Below are positions 8,055 through 18,270 of a stretch of 58,711 nt of DNA, in pieces. Below the pieces are notes generated by a model. The model ran no database searches and had not been told where the DNA came from. It saw nothing but the letters and a program-made list of their open reading frames with translations. Where the stretch lies: the NCBI GenBank assembly GCA_029262065.1, contig JAJDAC010000030.1:1-58711 (forward strand), given 5' to 3'. This DNA is from Candidatus Krumholzibacteriota bacterium (GTDB lineage Bacteria; Krumholzibacteriota; Krumholzibacteriia; JAJRXK01). The position numbers and the translations under genes were made by a program. Numbering within the stretch: position 1 is the stretch's first letter; every line of letters starts with the position of its first letter.

Positions 8055-8690
8055 ATGAGTATTCAATTGGGAGATCAGGTGCCTGATTTCACCGCCCAGA
8101 CCACCGAGGGCACGGTGAACCTGTACGACTACATCGGCGACGGTTGGTGCGTATTGTTCTCACACCCCAAGGACTACACCCCGGTATGCACGACAGAACT
8201 GGGTATGGTTTCGAAACTGGCCGCGGAGTTCGCCAAGCGCAACGTCAAGGTGCTGGGGCTGAGCGTCGACCCGCTGAAGGACCATGTGGGCTGGGCGGCC
8301 GACATCAAGGAAACCCAGGGTGTAGCGCTGAATTTTCCGCTGATCGCTGACTCGGACCGGGAGATCGCAAACGCATACGGCATGATCCATCCGAACGCCG
8401 ACAACACCCTGACCGTGCGGTCCGTATTTGTTATCGACGCCCAGAAGAAGTTGCGCTTGAGCATCACGTACCCGGCCAGCACCGGTCGCAATTTCGACGA
8501 AATCCTGCGCGTCATCGACTCGCTGCAATTGACCGACGGTTTCAAGGTGGCAACCCCAGTCAATTGGGCCAACGGCGACGATGTAATCATCGTACCAGCA
8601 GTGACCGACGAGGAAGCGAAAGGCATGTTCCCAGCCGGTTGGGATGCCCAGAAGCCCTATCTGCGCGTGACCAAGCAGCCCAACCTGTAG
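8055..8690 (+). CDS. 1-Cys peroxiredoxin (Prx6/AhpC-TSA family)
   Basis: The 211-residue protein has the thioredoxin-like peroxiredoxin fold with the active-site block H-P-K-D-Y-T-P-V-C-T-T-E, giving peroxidatic C45 with T42, and the Prx6-type C-terminal extension (residues about 150-211). The only other cysteine is C32, before the active site, so there is no usual resolving cysteine and a 1-Cys mechanism is expected, reducing H2O2 and organic or lipid peroxides in the cytoplasm with an external reductant. A GAGGAG site stands upstream of the ATG. It is a single gene, following the SnoaL-like gene by 129 bp and convergent with the lipoprotein gene beyond. Confidence 0.95.
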   Translation: MSIQLGDQVPDFTAQTTEGTVNLYDYIGDGWCVLFSHPKDYTPVCTTELGMVSKLAAEFAKRNVKVLGLSVDPLKDHVGWAADIKETQGVALNFPLIADSDREIANAYGMIHPNADNTLTVRSVFVIDAQKKLRLSITYPASTGRNFDEILRVIDSLQLTDGFKVATPVNWANGDDVIIVPAVTDEEAKGMFPAGWDAQKPYLRVTKQPNL

Positions 8691-8737
8691 GGGCCAGCCG
8701 CCACGCAAGACATACAAGACGGGTAGACAAACAAGAC

Positions 8738-8768
8738 GGGGGGTGAAGCTCGATCAGCCTCACCCCCC
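8738..8768. terminator. Stem-loop between convergent genes
   Basis: GGGGGGTGA at 8738-8746 pairs with TCACCCCCC at 8760-8768, with a possible inner GCT/AGC pairing. It sits between the convergent peroxiredoxin and lipoprotein genes, where a bidirectional terminator is expected, but neither side has a clean T run. Confidence 0.6.
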
Positions 8769-8792
8769 TGATTGTTCCTACCGCGTTCGGTC

Positions 8793-10835
8793 CTACCGGG
8801 AAGTTCGGAAGGAGCCCTTGTTGAGCTGGCCGTAGGTGATTCGGAAGAACTCGCCGGCGTAGAACACCAACGTTGCGTCGCTCTCCACCTCTGACCAGGC
8901 GTTCTGGATACCGCCAAGATCGGTGCCGTTGGGGCACTCGTCGTATACCTCGGGTTGCTCAGAACCAGGCGGGAGGATCGACAACGAGTTGCCGGTCCTG
9001 GTGTAGCTGATGTCTTCTGTGGATCCGTTGAACGTGGCGGCCACCGAAGTACCATTGTCTACGTAGGTTCCGGCCACGTCGGCAAATCCTCCGTAGACGC
9101 AAATGGTCCCATTGGCATAGATGGCGACGAACTGATCCTCACCCTCGTCGGTAAACGCATACAGACCAGGTAGGTTGTTCGACGTTATTCCCGTTGGTCC
9201 GTCGCCCTGGATGCGCGTCAGCACCAGCGTATTGAACTCTCCTTCGTCTTCCACCTCGATCGTCAGCACACCATTCTGCAGACTGACAATCGTGATGTCT
9301 TCCGTCTCGGTGATCGGCACGCCGCACTCGGACTGGGTGAGGGTAACGCTGAACGTCGACCCCGAAAGCGTCCAGGTACCGCACATTCCGCACGGATCGA
9401 TCGCGTCCTGATCGCAGATGGTGACATCCACGGTCACCGTCGAACCCTGCGCGGTCAGAGCCGGCACGGTGAACTCCGCCTCGCCGGTGGCGTTCGTTTC
9501 CGAATCAAAGACGAACACACCCAGAGTGCGACCCGGGTCCGACGTCAGTCCAAAGGAATACCGACCAAAATCGTCGGTGCGAATCTCTTCACCTTTACGG
9601 GGCTGGAAACTGGGATCAAACCAGTTCACGAATGCGCCAACCACCGGCGTGCCGTCCACGTCGCGCACGGTGCCCGCCACGGTGAACGTAGTCTGCGTCA
9701 CCAGCTCCATGAAGCCATTGCCGAGGTCGGTGGTGGTATCACCCGCAACCTGTACATCCACCGGTTCGACGACGCCGAATCCACCGGGCGTGTCCAGGGA
9801 GGCCGAAAAGCTTACACGGCAGGCACGAACGCCGGCCACGGAGAAGGTTCCATCGGCGCCGGTGGTGGCTGTCATCCCGCTCAGAGAGACCAGCGGTAGA
9901 ATGTCGTCGGCGAACGGAAATACCTCCGCGAGAATCTGTACCGCGGCCCCCGACACCGGCGTTTCCGTGGAATCAAGCACCCGACCGATCACGGTATGGG
10001 GCATGCAGGTGACGAAGTGCGTGGACGACTCGTCGAGGTCGGTACCCGTGTCACCCTGGAGCGACCCGTTCTGCGTCAGGCCACCCGACGATACCCAGGC
10101 CGACCCGTTGTACGAGAACAACTCGGCGGCCTGGCCCGTCGCCAGGCCGTCGCGGCTAGGCACCTGGATCACGCGAGCCGGTGGGTCGAACGTGACGCCA
10201 GTGGGGACGATCTGGAACATGAAGCTGGTAGCGAAGCCCGCCCCCAACGGCGCAGGGCCGGTGTCGAACTGCAGTTCGACCGCGTTGAGCGTACCCTCGG
10301 TGCCACCACCGGGAAACGTGACCGCATCGGCGTCGATTTCGATGATCAATCCATCCAGGACGTTCAGGGTGGTGGCCGAGCCATCCAGGACATTGGACTC
10401 ATCGTCGGTATCGACCACCAGGGCCGCGACATCGGTGGCGGTATTCTCGCCGGCCCGAACCGTGATTTGCCGCGAGAAGCTCGCGTACTCCAGCGAAGGA
10501 TCACCCGTGTCCACGACGACGGCGCTGGCGTCGACGACGAGCGTGTAGTTGCCGGGTTCGACGTCGGCAATCGTGAAGTCGCCGCTGGCGTCGGTCACGG
10601 CACTGTCCGCTCGTTTGGCCGCGGGCGAAATGGTGACCGCTGCCCCCACGACGGGGCTTCCACTGCGTGGCTCGGTAACTCTGCCGCTGACCGTGCCCGT
10701 GGTGGGCCCGGCCGGGTCATCGTCACTACTACACCCTAAGCCGAGCACGGCCATTGATAGGGTTGCGACCAGGCCCAGCGCCAGCATCAAGCGCATCCGG
10801 GCAAAGCCATTGGTGGTCTTCCGTTCCAGATCCAT
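8793..10835 (-). CDS. Lipoprotein with carboxypeptidase-regulatory-like domains
   Basis: The 680-residue protein starts with a lipoprotein signal (lipobox L-G-L-G-C, followed by S-S-D-D-D-P-A-G-P), so it is probably anchored in the outer membrane. It has at least three carboxypeptidase-D regulatory-like beta-sandwiches: G-T-V-S-G-R-V-T-E-P near residue 45, V-I-G-R-V-L-D-S near 280 and F-T-V-A-G-T-V-R-D-V near 385. Each has the N-Y-T-L or similar edge strand typical of the family. The C-terminal 170 residues look like a lipocalin-like beta domain with conserved glycines and paired cysteines. These domains bind rather than cleave; function is probably structural or ligand-binding. The ATG at 10835 has AAGGAA at the right distance. 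Earlier in-frame sequence lacks a signal peptide. Confidence 0.8.
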   Translation of the reverse strand: MDLERKTTNGFARMRLMLALGLVATLSMAVLGLGCSSDDDPAGPTTGTVSGRVTEPRSGSPVVGAAVTISPAAKRADSAVTDASGDFTIADVEPGNYTLVVDASAVVVDTGDPSLEYASFSRQITVRAGENTATDVAALVVDTDDESNVLDGSATTLNVLDGLIIEIDADAVTFPGGGTEGTLNAVELQFDTGPAPLGAGFATSFMFQIVPTGVTFDPPARVIQVPSRDGLATGQAAELFSYNGSAWVSSGGLTQNGSLQGDTGTDLDESSTHFVTCMPHTVIGRVLDSTETPVSGAAVQILAEVFPFADDILPLVSLSGMTATTGADGTFSVAGVRACRVSFSASLDTPGGFGVVEPVDVQVAGDTTTDLGNGFMELVTQTTFTVAGTVRDVDGTPVVGAFVNWFDPSFQPRKGEEIRTDDFGRYSFGLTSDPGRTLGVFVFDSETNATGEAEFTVPALTAQGSTVTVDVTICDQDAIDPCGMCGTWTLSGSTFSVTLTQSECGVPITETEDITIVSLQNGVLTIEVEDEGEFNTLVLTRIQGDGPTGITSNNLPGLYAFTDEGEDQFVAIYANGTICVYGGFADVAGTYVDNGTSVAATFNGSTEDISYTRTGNSLSILPPGSEQPEVYDECPNGTDLGGIQNAWSEVESDATLVFYAGEFFRITYGQLNKGSFRTSR

Positions 10836-11058
10836 GTCTGCGTTCCTTATGTATAGATGGATTGCTCCCACTGTGGGACAGCGTTCATCGGGGCCCACCC
10901 TAGTCGCAAGCGATGGCGTTTTCCACCTGGATTCAGCCCAGCATGACACCAGCGCCGCGATTGTAGTACGATAACAAAGTCGCTTCGGGGCTGGAATCTG
11001 CGCATTCACCCGACTCCGCTCGCCCTGTCCCTACCCAATTTCGCCACGAGGAGCACCG

Positions 11059-14000
11059 TTGCTACGACGCTATTTGCTCGCAATCGCTGTCATTACAGTC
11101 ACTTTGACCGCGTTCCAATCTGCCCAGGCGGTTGAAACCTGGCAGGTGAGGTCCGGTAAAACCACCTTCCACCTCAACACCAACCTGATGGACGGCTTGG
11201 GGTTGAGCGTGGAGGCCGTTCAGGACCAGCCACTGAGCCCAGTCGACCCATTCATGGAGCATCCGAACTGGTCGTTCCTCATTCTTCCGCAATCGGACCT
11301 TACGGTGCGCCTCAATCATGAGGTACCTCGGGGAGTGACAACTGGCGGCCTTCGACACGAAGGATCACTCGTATTCACCGACGAAGCGACGGGTGCCCGG
11401 TTCACCATCGAGGACCTTCACATCGCCTTCGACTCTTCTGATCCCTCGGTCCGCGATCGCAATAGCGACACGATTCCGAACGACAACCCGTTCACCATGC
11501 GCGACACCCGCGGCGACGCGATCCTGCAGCTCACCGATTCGATGCTGCACACCGCCGAGGGCAACAAGCTGGACATCTTCTACCTGAACATTCGCATTTC
11601 GGAACTCTGGGCCCAGAAGCTTGGACGCCTCGAACTTTCCGGACTGGTCATTGGACTCGCCCAGCTGCAGGCCGACATCGAATACGTCAGTGGCACGTCA
11701 TACGGCGATCCGCCGGTGGCAAGACTCGGCGCGGGTATTCTGGACGTGAAGCTGGGTATTCTGGATAGCATCCAGCAGGCCGGACGTACGGGAACCGAAG
11801 TAGGCCTGACCATGGCCACCACGTCCTGTAACGTGGGAACCGTCGATGTGCCCTGGTTGGCTCCCATGAACGAAGACCACCCGTCGATTGCCATGGCGCT
11901 CTACCGAGAGATGAATGGCAATCTGGAACAAGTCGGCACCTCCTGGATGAAGCACGGCTTCTTCGCCCTCTCATCCAGCCAGTGCACACCCTGCCAGAAC
12001 CCCTCGAACGGAACGTTCCTGGGCGTTGGCTGCTCCGATACCTATGGTCCCGGCAACAACTCCGATCGTCGGTACCTCGGCCCTCGCGACGAATGGGATC
12101 CCTTCGCCGGTACCTGGGAGTGCAGCGATTCCCATTTCCAGGGTGGAGCCTCCGACTGTGTGCGCGGCCACAGCAGCAGCGGCCACAACGGCGTGGAACA
12201 TCGCCTGGTGGTGGACGACAGCGAGATGGATCTGCCGGGCGCGACATACTTCTACGAGGCCTACTACGTGGTCCGCGACGATGAAGTACGCGACAACAAC
12301 TGGGGCTGGCGCGAAGTCAGTATGACCCTGAGCAGCAGCACATGGTTCTTCAGCAACCAAAGCGCGTTGGTCGAGGGTCCCCTGATCAATACCTGGGGCG
12401 AGCAACGCACCGACGTTCCCATCGTCGGTGACGGCAAGGTCATTCTGGCCGTGCAGACCACGGACCTTGGCGGCGGCACCTGGCACTACCAGTACGCTCT
12501 GCTCAACTACGATTCCGACCGTGAAATTCGCACCTTCGCGATTCCAGTCGCGGGAGTCTCCGGTGTGACCAATTTCACGTTCCACGATCCCGACGAGGAC
12601 GCGGGCAACGATTGGACTCCCGCCCTGGGAGCCGGCGTTCTGCAGTGGAGCACCGACACGGTGCTCGTGGATCCCGACGCGAACGCATTGACGTTCGGCG
12701 AGATGTACGCTTTCGGCTTCGACGCCGACGCGGCCCCCACGACCGTCTCGGCCACGCTGGGGCTGTTCTTGCCCCCGGCCGGTCAGACGGTGAACGCCGA
12801 TATCCTGGGACCCACGGGCGGACCCGCGCCGGTGGACGTCTCGGTGACGACGGCGGCCAGCGGTCCGGTAGCGGTTCACATGAACCCCGATGGTAGCGGC
12901 AACGCGTTGAACGCCGCCCAGGATTGGGATGGCGTGAACGGCAGCACACCCACGCTGGTCGATGCGACTATTACGGTCACGTTGACACAGGGCGGCAGCC
13001 CGGTAGTCGGTCACCCCGCCAACGACATTCAGTTGGTTTCCTCGGCCGGCGGATGGTCGCTGTGCGACGGGACGAACGCGGCCGACGGTCCTACCGACGC
13101 ATCCGGAACAGCTACGTTCAGTGGCAACCTCAGCGGTGGCGGCTTCAGCGCACCCGGCGAGTTGCTCCAGGTCGTGGTCTCGGGCATCGCCGTTGGAACG
13201 GTTACCTATGGCGGTGGTGGCGCGGGGCTGGACATTCGAATGAACAGCGCCGACAGCAACGACGATAACGCGGTCGATCTCATCGACGTGGGCGTCTTCG
13301 CTGGCGACTACGCCGGGTATGCGTTCCGAAGCGACTTCGACTGGAACAACCAGCACAATCTGATCGACCTGGGCGGCCTCGCTTCGGCACTGGGAGCCTC
13401 GTGTGCTGTGGCCCTGGCCCAGAAGCCCGCGTTGACCGACGGTCGCATCGGCATCTACTTCGATGCCGCCGGCTTGAAGCCGGGCACGTCGCTCGAAGTT
13501 GGCCAGGAGGCAATCGCCTACCTGCTGTTGACCGGCGCACAGGCCCAACGCGGGGTAACCGCCTGGGAAGCCACGCTGACCAGTAGCAGCAACGTGAGGA
13601 TCGTCGATGTCATGCTGCCCGACGGGGCCATGAATCTTGGTGACGAATCGAACCTGTTGGTAGGTACCGGCGGCATGCACAAGGCAGCCGCGGGCCAGTC
13701 CCTGGTTCTCGCCACGCTTCGCGTGTCGGTCACCGACGAGTCGCCGGCTCACCTGGGTCTACGATCGGGTATCGGCGCCGGCGACGCACTTCCCGTGGTC
13801 ACCGACGGCTATACCCTGCTTAGCACCCAGCCTTCGTCAGGTGCGGTGGACCTGCCCGTTGCCTTCTTGAACGATGAAATTTCGGCGAACACGGTGGTGG
13901 CCCAAACGCTCAACCTGCGCAACCAGCCCAACCCGTTCAATCCGTCCACGCAGATCCTGTTCAATCTGCCTCGCGAGGGACGCGCCGAAGTTCGCATCTA

Positions 14001-14184
14001 CAACGTTGGCGGTCGTCTGGTCACGACGCTGGGCGGCTCGGTCATGGCCGCCGGTACGAACGCGCTGGACTGGAACGGCACCGACCGTGGTGGTTCGAGC
14101 GTGGTAAGCGGCCAGTACTTCTACAAGCTGTTCCTCGACGGTCAGTCCTACGGCCCGTCGAAGAAAATGAGTCTCCTGAAGTAA
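11059..14184 (+). CDS. Large secreted protein with dockerin-like segment and FlgD-like tail
   Basis: The 1041-residue product begins at a TTG with an excellent GAGGAG site, giving a signal peptide of about 24 residues ending in S-A-Q-A. The middle is a long beta-rich region with a cysteine cluster around residues 305-345. At about 727-785 there is a dockerin-like pair of Asp/Asn-rich loops (S-A-D-S-N-D-D-N-A-V-D-L-I-D and a second D-W-N-N-Q-H-N-L-I-D), which suggests calcium binding. A cohesin-like beta domain may follow. The last 87 residues are the FlgD-like Ig tail starting Q-P-N-P-F-N-P-S-T-Q and ending in K-K-M-S-L-L-K. I cannot name a function; a surface or extracellular structural role is likely. 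A strong terminator lies 23 bp after the stop. Confidence 0.8.
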   Translation: MLRRYLLAIAVITVTLTAFQSAQAVETWQVRSGKTTFHLNTNLMDGLGLSVEAVQDQPLSPVDPFMEHPNWSFLILPQSDLTVRLNHEVPRGVTTGGLRHEGSLVFTDEATGARFTIEDLHIAFDSSDPSVRDRNSDTIPNDNPFTMRDTRGDAILQLTDSMLHTAEGNKLDIFYLNIRISELWAQKLGRLELSGLVIGLAQLQADIEYVSGTSYGDPPVARLGAGILDVKLGILDSIQQAGRTGTEVGLTMATTSCNVGTVDVPWLAPMNEDHPSIAMALYREMNGNLEQVGTSWMKHGFFALSSSQCTPCQNPSNGTFLGVGCSDTYGPGNNSDRRYLGPRDEWDPFAGTWECSDSHFQGGASDCVRGHSSSGHNGVEHRLVVDDSEMDLPGATYFYEAYYVVRDDEVRDNNWGWREVSMTLSSSTWFFSNQSALVEGPLINTWGEQRTDVPIVGDGKVILAVQTTDLGGGTWHYQYALLNYDSDREIRTFAIPVAGVSGVTNFTFHDPDEDAGNDWTPALGAGVLQWSTDTVLVDPDANALTFGEMYAFGFDADAAPTTVSATLGLFLPPAGQTVNADILGPTGGPAPVDVSVTTAASGPVAVHMNPDGSGNALNAAQDWDGVNGSTPTLVDATITVTLTQGGSPVVGHPANDIQLVSSAGGWSLCDGTNAADGPTDASGTATFSGNLSGGGFSAPGELLQVVVSGIAVGTVTYGGGGAGLDIRMNSADSNDDNAVDLIDVGVFAGDYAGYAFRSDFDWNNQHNLIDLGGLASALGASCAVALAQKPALTDGRIGIYFDAAGLKPGTSLEVGQEAIAYLLLTGAQAQRGVTAWEATLTSSSNVRIVDVMLPDGAMNLGDESNLLVGTGGMHKAAAGQSLVLATLRVSVTDESPAHLGLRSGIGAGDALPVVTDGYTLLSTQPSSGAVDLPVAFLNDEISANTVVAQTLNLRNQPNPFNPSTQILFNLPREGRAEVRIYNVGGRLVTTLGGSVMAAGTNALDWNGTDRGGSSVVSGQYFYKLFLDGQSYGPSKKMSLLK

Positions 14185-14207
14185 GCACTTCAGCAGTTCA
14201 ATTGATC

Positions 14208-14246
14208 AAGACCCGATCGCCCTGTAGGGTGATCGGGTCTTTCTTT
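14208..14246 (+). terminator. Rho-independent terminator
   Basis: AAGACCCGATC at 14208-14218 pairs with GATCGGGTCTT at 14231-14241, extended inward by CCCT/AGGG, and is followed by a T-rich run (TCTTT). It ends the transcript of the 1041-residue secreted protein and falls before the GTG start of the hydrolase. Confidence 0.88.
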
Positions 14247-14270
14247 GCACCCATCAGTCGGAGATTCGCC

Positions 14271-15554
14271 GTGAAGCCGATACTTCTGGCCGCCGTGATT
14301 CTGGCGTGCGCACTGGACAGCCCGGCCGCGCAGGTTCCGCCCACCGGTCGGTGGCTGGGGGCAATAGAGCTGCCGGGAACGAAGCTCCCCGTAGAGGTGG
14401 TCTTCACATCACAGTCAGACCATGTGACGGCCGCGATCGATATCCCGCCCCAGAACGCCTACGGCCTGACCCTGGGCAACGTGGAATTCACAGTCTCCCG
14501 CGTCTACTTCGAGTTGGCCGCGGGACCGGGGCTGGCCGTATTCGACGGAGTCCTCGCGGACTCCCGTATCGAGGGGACGTTCAGACAGGGCGGGGCCGAA
14601 GGGACGTTCTATCTGGATCCGCCCCACGAAGAAGAGTCAGCGCCGCCCGCCCCCGAGAACGATTCGGTTCACAACGAGGAGGTGCGCCTGGAAATCGACG
14701 GGGCCACTTTACATGGCACCATGACCACGCCGTTGGAAGGCGACCGCTTCGTCACCGTGTTGTTCATTTCGGGGTCGGGCCCAACCGACCGCAACGGAAA
14801 CTCCGCCCAATTGGCGCCCAACAATAGTCTGAAGATGTTGGCCGAAGCGTTGGCAGAAAACGGAATCGCGTCGCTGCGGTACGACAAACGAGGAGTCGGC
14901 TCCAGCGCGGCGGCCCTGACGGGCGGGGAAACCGACATGAGATTCGACGACTTCGTAGACGACGCCGTCGCCTGGTGCAACCAGCTGCGCGTAGATCGTC
15001 GCGTGAAGAGCCTGGTCATTGCCGGGCACAGTGAGGGCTCGTTGATCGGAATGCTGGCGGCCTCCCGTGGCGGCGCCAAGGGCTTCGTCTCGATTGCGGG
15101 AGCGGGGCGTCCCGCCGGTGTACTGCTTCGCGAGCAATTGCGCGGCAAGGTGCCGGCGTCGGTGTTCGAAGGCTCTGAGGCGATCCTGACCGAGCTAGCT
15201 GCAGGTAGAACCAGCCCCGACATTCCCGAGGGACTGGATTCTCTATATCGTCCCAGTGTCCAACCCTACCTGATTTCGTGGATGAGACACGACCCGGCCC
15301 AGGCCATCGCGCGTCTCGAAATCCCGACCCTCGTGGTTCAGGGGACCACGGACATCCAGATTTCCGAAACCGACGCCCGCTTGCTGGCTGAGGCCTCTGG
15401 CACTCTTCCGTTGGTCGTGGCCGGCATGAATCACGTGTTGAAGGAAGTTTCCAACGACCCGGTGGCCCAGGCAAAGTCGTATGGTGACCCTACTCTTCCC
15501 CTTCATCCGGACCTCGTGGATGAGATGGTCGAGTTTCTGGCAGAATTGAAATAG
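14271..15554 (+). CDS. Secreted alpha/beta hydrolase with N-terminal extension
   Basis: The 427-residue protein is an alpha/beta hydrolase after a signal peptide (residues 1-20). Residues 25-130 are a small beta domain found ahead of the hydrolase in related exported esterases. The catalytic domain has the oxyanion region G-S-G-P-T-D, a Y-D-K-R-G-x-G block, the nucleophile elbow G-H-S-E-G (S254), an aspartate in G-T-T-D-I-Q-I and the histidine in G-M-N-H-V-L-K. The G-x-S-x-G with D and H is complete, so the enzyme is probably an active ester or peptide hydrolase of unknown substrate. The GTG start at 14271 is favoured because GGAG precedes it and the signal peptide begins there, and because the upstream terminator would lie inside any longer reading. 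Confidence 0.85.
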   Translation: MKPILLAAVILACALDSPAAQVPPTGRWLGAIELPGTKLPVEVVFTSQSDHVTAAIDIPPQNAYGLTLGNVEFTVSRVYFELAAGPGLAVFDGVLADSRIEGTFRQGGAEGTFYLDPPHEEESAPPAPENDSVHNEEVRLEIDGATLHGTMTTPLEGDRFVTVLFISGSGPTDRNGNSAQLAPNNSLKMLAEALAENGIASLRYDKRGVGSSAAALTGGETDMRFDDFVDDAVAWCNQLRVDRRVKSLVIAGHSEGSLIGMLAASRGGAKGFVSIAGAGRPAGVLLREQLRGKVPASVFEGSEAILTELAAGRTSPDIPEGLDSLYRPSVQPYLISWMRHDPAQAIARLEIPTLVVQGTTDIQISETDARLLAEASGTLPLVVAGMNHVLKEVSNDPVAQAKSYGDPTLPLHPDLVDEMVEFLAELK

Positions 15555-15581
15555 ACTGGCCCCACCAACGCGTAGGGACCC

Positions 15582-18179
15582 ATGGACACACACGACTCCG
15601 ACAAGACGCTGCCAGACTCGTCCTCGTTGGACGCGTCGACTCGTGCTTCCAAGGGCACACCACTTACCGTCCCCAAGAATTCCTTCATCGGCCCGTATCG
15701 GGTTCTGGAACTGCTTGGTTCGGGCGGCATGGGCGAGGTCTATCTCGCCGAACAGCTGACGCCGATTCATCGGCGCGTGGCCCTGAAGATCATCAAACAG
15801 GGCATGGATACCAAAGACGTGGTCGCGCGGTTCGAAACCGAACGGCAAGCCCTCGCGCTCATGGACCACGCCGCCATTGCCAAGGTATTCGAAGCCGGCG
15901 CCACGCCCCGAGGGCGGCCGTACTTCGCCATGGAGTACGTGCAGGGCGCATCGATCATCGAATACTGTGACACCCACCGTCTTTCGATCGACGAGCGTGT
16001 CAGGTTGTTCGTGAAGGTGTGCGAGGGCGTTCAACACGCACACCAGTGCGCAATCATCCATCGCGATCTGAAACCATCCAACATCCTGGTAAGCGTGCAC
16101 GGACAGTCCGTGTCCCCCAAGATCATCGACTTCGGCGTAGCCAAGGCAACCGGCTCACGGCTGACCGACCGGGCTGCCCATACGCGGATCGGCGAGTTCA
16201 TTGGAACACCCGAGTACATGAGTCCCGAACAGGCCGAGAAGTCGGGACTCGACGTAGACACGCGCTCGGATGTGTACTCGCTGGGAGTAGTACTCTACGA
16301 GCTACTGGTGGGCACGGTTCCTTTCGATCCGAGCACGTTGCGAAGCTCCGGCCTCGACGAGATCCGGCGACGAATCCGTGAAGACGACCCGCCAACACCC
16401 AGCGTGCGCCTCAGTCAGTTGGGCGCGGAGGGACAGGCCGCCGGCCGCGCGCGCCACACCAACGCCAACAAGTTGGCCGAGCGCGTGCGCGGCGATCTCG
16501 ACTGGATCTGCCTCAAGGCGCTTGAAAAGGATCGCACGCGTCGGTACGGAACACCCACCGAGCTGGCCGAAGACCTGAACCGGCACCTCGCCGATCTACC
16601 GGTAGTAGCTCGGCCGCCGAGCGCTTCCTACCGCATGAGCAAATTCGTGCGCCGGCACCGTCTGGGGGTGACGTCCGCGCTGGTTCTGGTTGCGCTGCTG
16701 ATGGCCTTCGCCGGCACCATGGCCGTGCAGGCGGGCCGTATTGCTCGCGAGCGCGACCGGGCCAATCAGGAAACGCAACGGGCCGAAGAAGAAGCACGGG
16801 CCGCGAGCGAGGTCTCGCGATTCCTGGTTCAGCTGTTCGAGGTTTCCGACCCCGGGGAAACGCGTGGCAACAGCATTACCGCGCGAGAGATCCTCGATCA
16901 GGGTGCGCAGAGAATCGGCGGCCAGCTGGCCAGCCAACCCGCCATGCAGGCGCGAATGAGTCGCACCATCGGTGAAGTCTATACGGCCTTGGGGCTTTAC
17001 AAAGAAGCCCGGCCCTTGCTCGAGAACGCCCACGCGCTGGTCGATTCCCTGTCGACTGCGGGCAAGGGCCACCCGGCCCAATTGGCGTCGGCCAAGCATG
17101 CCTTGGCCCTTCTACTGATCTGGATCGGCGAGTACGAGCAAGCACATGAGCTGGTGTCCGACGCGGTGGCCATTCGCGAGCGACATTCCGGAAGTGACTC
17201 GTCGGAACTCGCCGCGAGTCTCCGGCTACTGGGTGTGACCCTGCAACGACAAGACCGTCTGGTCGACGCCGAAGTCGAACTGCGCCGTGCCGCTGAAATC
17301 CAGGAACAAGGGGCCGGAACCAACGACTCCGAGTACGCCGCCACCCTCCACAACCTGGCCATCGTTCGCATGCTGCAAAAGGATTTCGCCGAAGCCGAAA
17401 CGCTATTTCTTCGCAGCGCAGACATCGAACGTACGGTTCGTGGTCAGGAAAACCATCGCGTGGCTACCAGCCTGCACGTCCTGTCCATCCTGCTTCAGGA
17501 CCAGGAGCGCTACGCCGAGGCCCTGGTGCAGGAAAGGGAGGCCTTACGCATTCGAGAAGCCGTACTGGGACCCGATCATTTCCATGTAGCCTACAGCCTG
17601 ACCACACTGGCCCAGCTCCACCGACAACTCGGCCAGGCGCAACTGGCTCTGCAACCCGGCCAACGCGCCATGCGCATCGCCGAGGAAGCGGTGGGACCAG
17701 CCCATTGGGAGGCCATATGGATGCGGGGTGACGTAGCCAAGACGCTCATGGCCCTGAACAAGGTGGATGAAGCCATCGCGACGCTCAGTACGGGCGCACA
17801 ACAGCTGGAGAACGGCGAAGACATCGAGGGACTCACGTCCTACCTGAACAAGTTGGGCGCCTTGCTCCTGACGGTGGGCCGCATCGAGCAAGCCAAAGCC
17901 TCGTACGACCGAGCCGCTCGGGTCTCGGAAACCTTCAAACAGGACGGCACCACCACTCCCTACCACGGGCTCGCACTCGTGGGGCTGGCTGAGGTAGCCT
18001 TCGAGGAACGTGACCACGCCAAGGCCGCGGATCTTTTCCGCCAGGGGATCGACGTAATGGAAGCCGCTTGGGGTTCCACCGACCCGGACGTGCAAGACGC
18101 AACCGCTCGCTGGATCGAGGTGCTACGCATTCTGGGGCGCACGGACGAAACTGATGCAGCCGATACCGGTGGAAACTGA
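15582..18179 (+). CDS. Membrane-anchored Ser/Thr protein kinase with TPR tail
   Basis: The 865-residue protein has a Hanks-type kinase domain at about residues 37-320 with every key motif: the glycine loop G-S-G-G-M-G-E-V, the A-L-K lysine (near 69), H160-R-D162-L-K-P-S-N, D-F-G and the G-T-P-E-Y-M-S-P-E activation segment. A transmembrane helix lies at about 360-380 and is followed by an acidic coiled segment and a TPR region of about 450 residues, so the kinase is cytoplasmic and the TPRs extracytoplasmic if the topology is the usual one. This architecture (kinase-TM-TPR) is typical of Planctomycetes, Acidobacteria and FCB bacteria and fits sensing by protein contacts. The gene follows the hydrolase by 27 bp on the same strand. 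A related kinase gene is at 54994-57705. Confidence 0.92.
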   Translation: MDTHDSDKTLPDSSSLDASTRASKGTPLTVPKNSFIGPYRVLELLGSGGMGEVYLAEQLTPIHRRVALKIIKQGMDTKDVVARFETERQALALMDHAAIAKVFEAGATPRGRPYFAMEYVQGASIIEYCDTHRLSIDERVRLFVKVCEGVQHAHQCAIIHRDLKPSNILVSVHGQSVSPKIIDFGVAKATGSRLTDRAAHTRIGEFIGTPEYMSPEQAEKSGLDVDTRSDVYSLGVVLYELLVGTVPFDPSTLRSSGLDEIRRRIREDDPPTPSVRLSQLGAEGQAAGRARHTNANKLAERVRGDLDWICLKALEKDRTRRYGTPTELAEDLNRHLADLPVVARPPSASYRMSKFVRRHRLGVTSALVLVALLMAFAGTMAVQAGRIARERDRANQETQRAEEEARAASEVSRFLVQLFEVSDPGETRGNSITAREILDQGAQRIGGQLASQPAMQARMSRTIGEVYTALGLYKEARPLLENAHALVDSLSTAGKGHPAQLASAKHALALLLIWIGEYEQAHELVSDAVAIRERHSGSDSSELAASLRLLGVTLQRQDRLVDAEVELRRAAEIQEQGAGTNDSEYAATLHNLAIVRMLQKDFAEAETLFLRSADIERTVRGQENHRVATSLHVLSILLQDQERYAEALVQEREALRIREAVLGPDHFHVAYSLTTLAQLHRQLGQAQLALQPGQRAMRIAEEAVGPAHWEAIWMRGDVAKTLMALNKVDEAIATLSTGAQQLENGEDIEGLTSYLNKLGALLLTVGRIEQAKASYDRAARVSETFKQDGTTTPYHGLALVGLAEVAFEERDHAKAADLFRQGIDVMEAAWGSTDPDVQDATARWIEVLRILGRTDETDAADTGGN

Positions 18180-18270
18180 GGCCCACAAACCCTTGGCTAG
18201 GCGCTCGACTCAACCGCTGGTAGGCTTCCGGTAACCCTCGCGCCCCCCCCGACCTCCAGGAGGCTCTCGC

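Noticed and set aside
9418-10548. 376-residue gene on the plus strand
   Set aside because: Opposite the lipoprotein gene; composition is repetitive Thr/Ser/Pro with no signal peptide or domain.
11971-13752. 593-residue gene on the minus strand
   Set aside because: It lies entirely inside the plus-strand secreted-protein gene, which has a signal peptide, dockerin-like region and FlgD tail; the minus frame is a GC-rich shadow.
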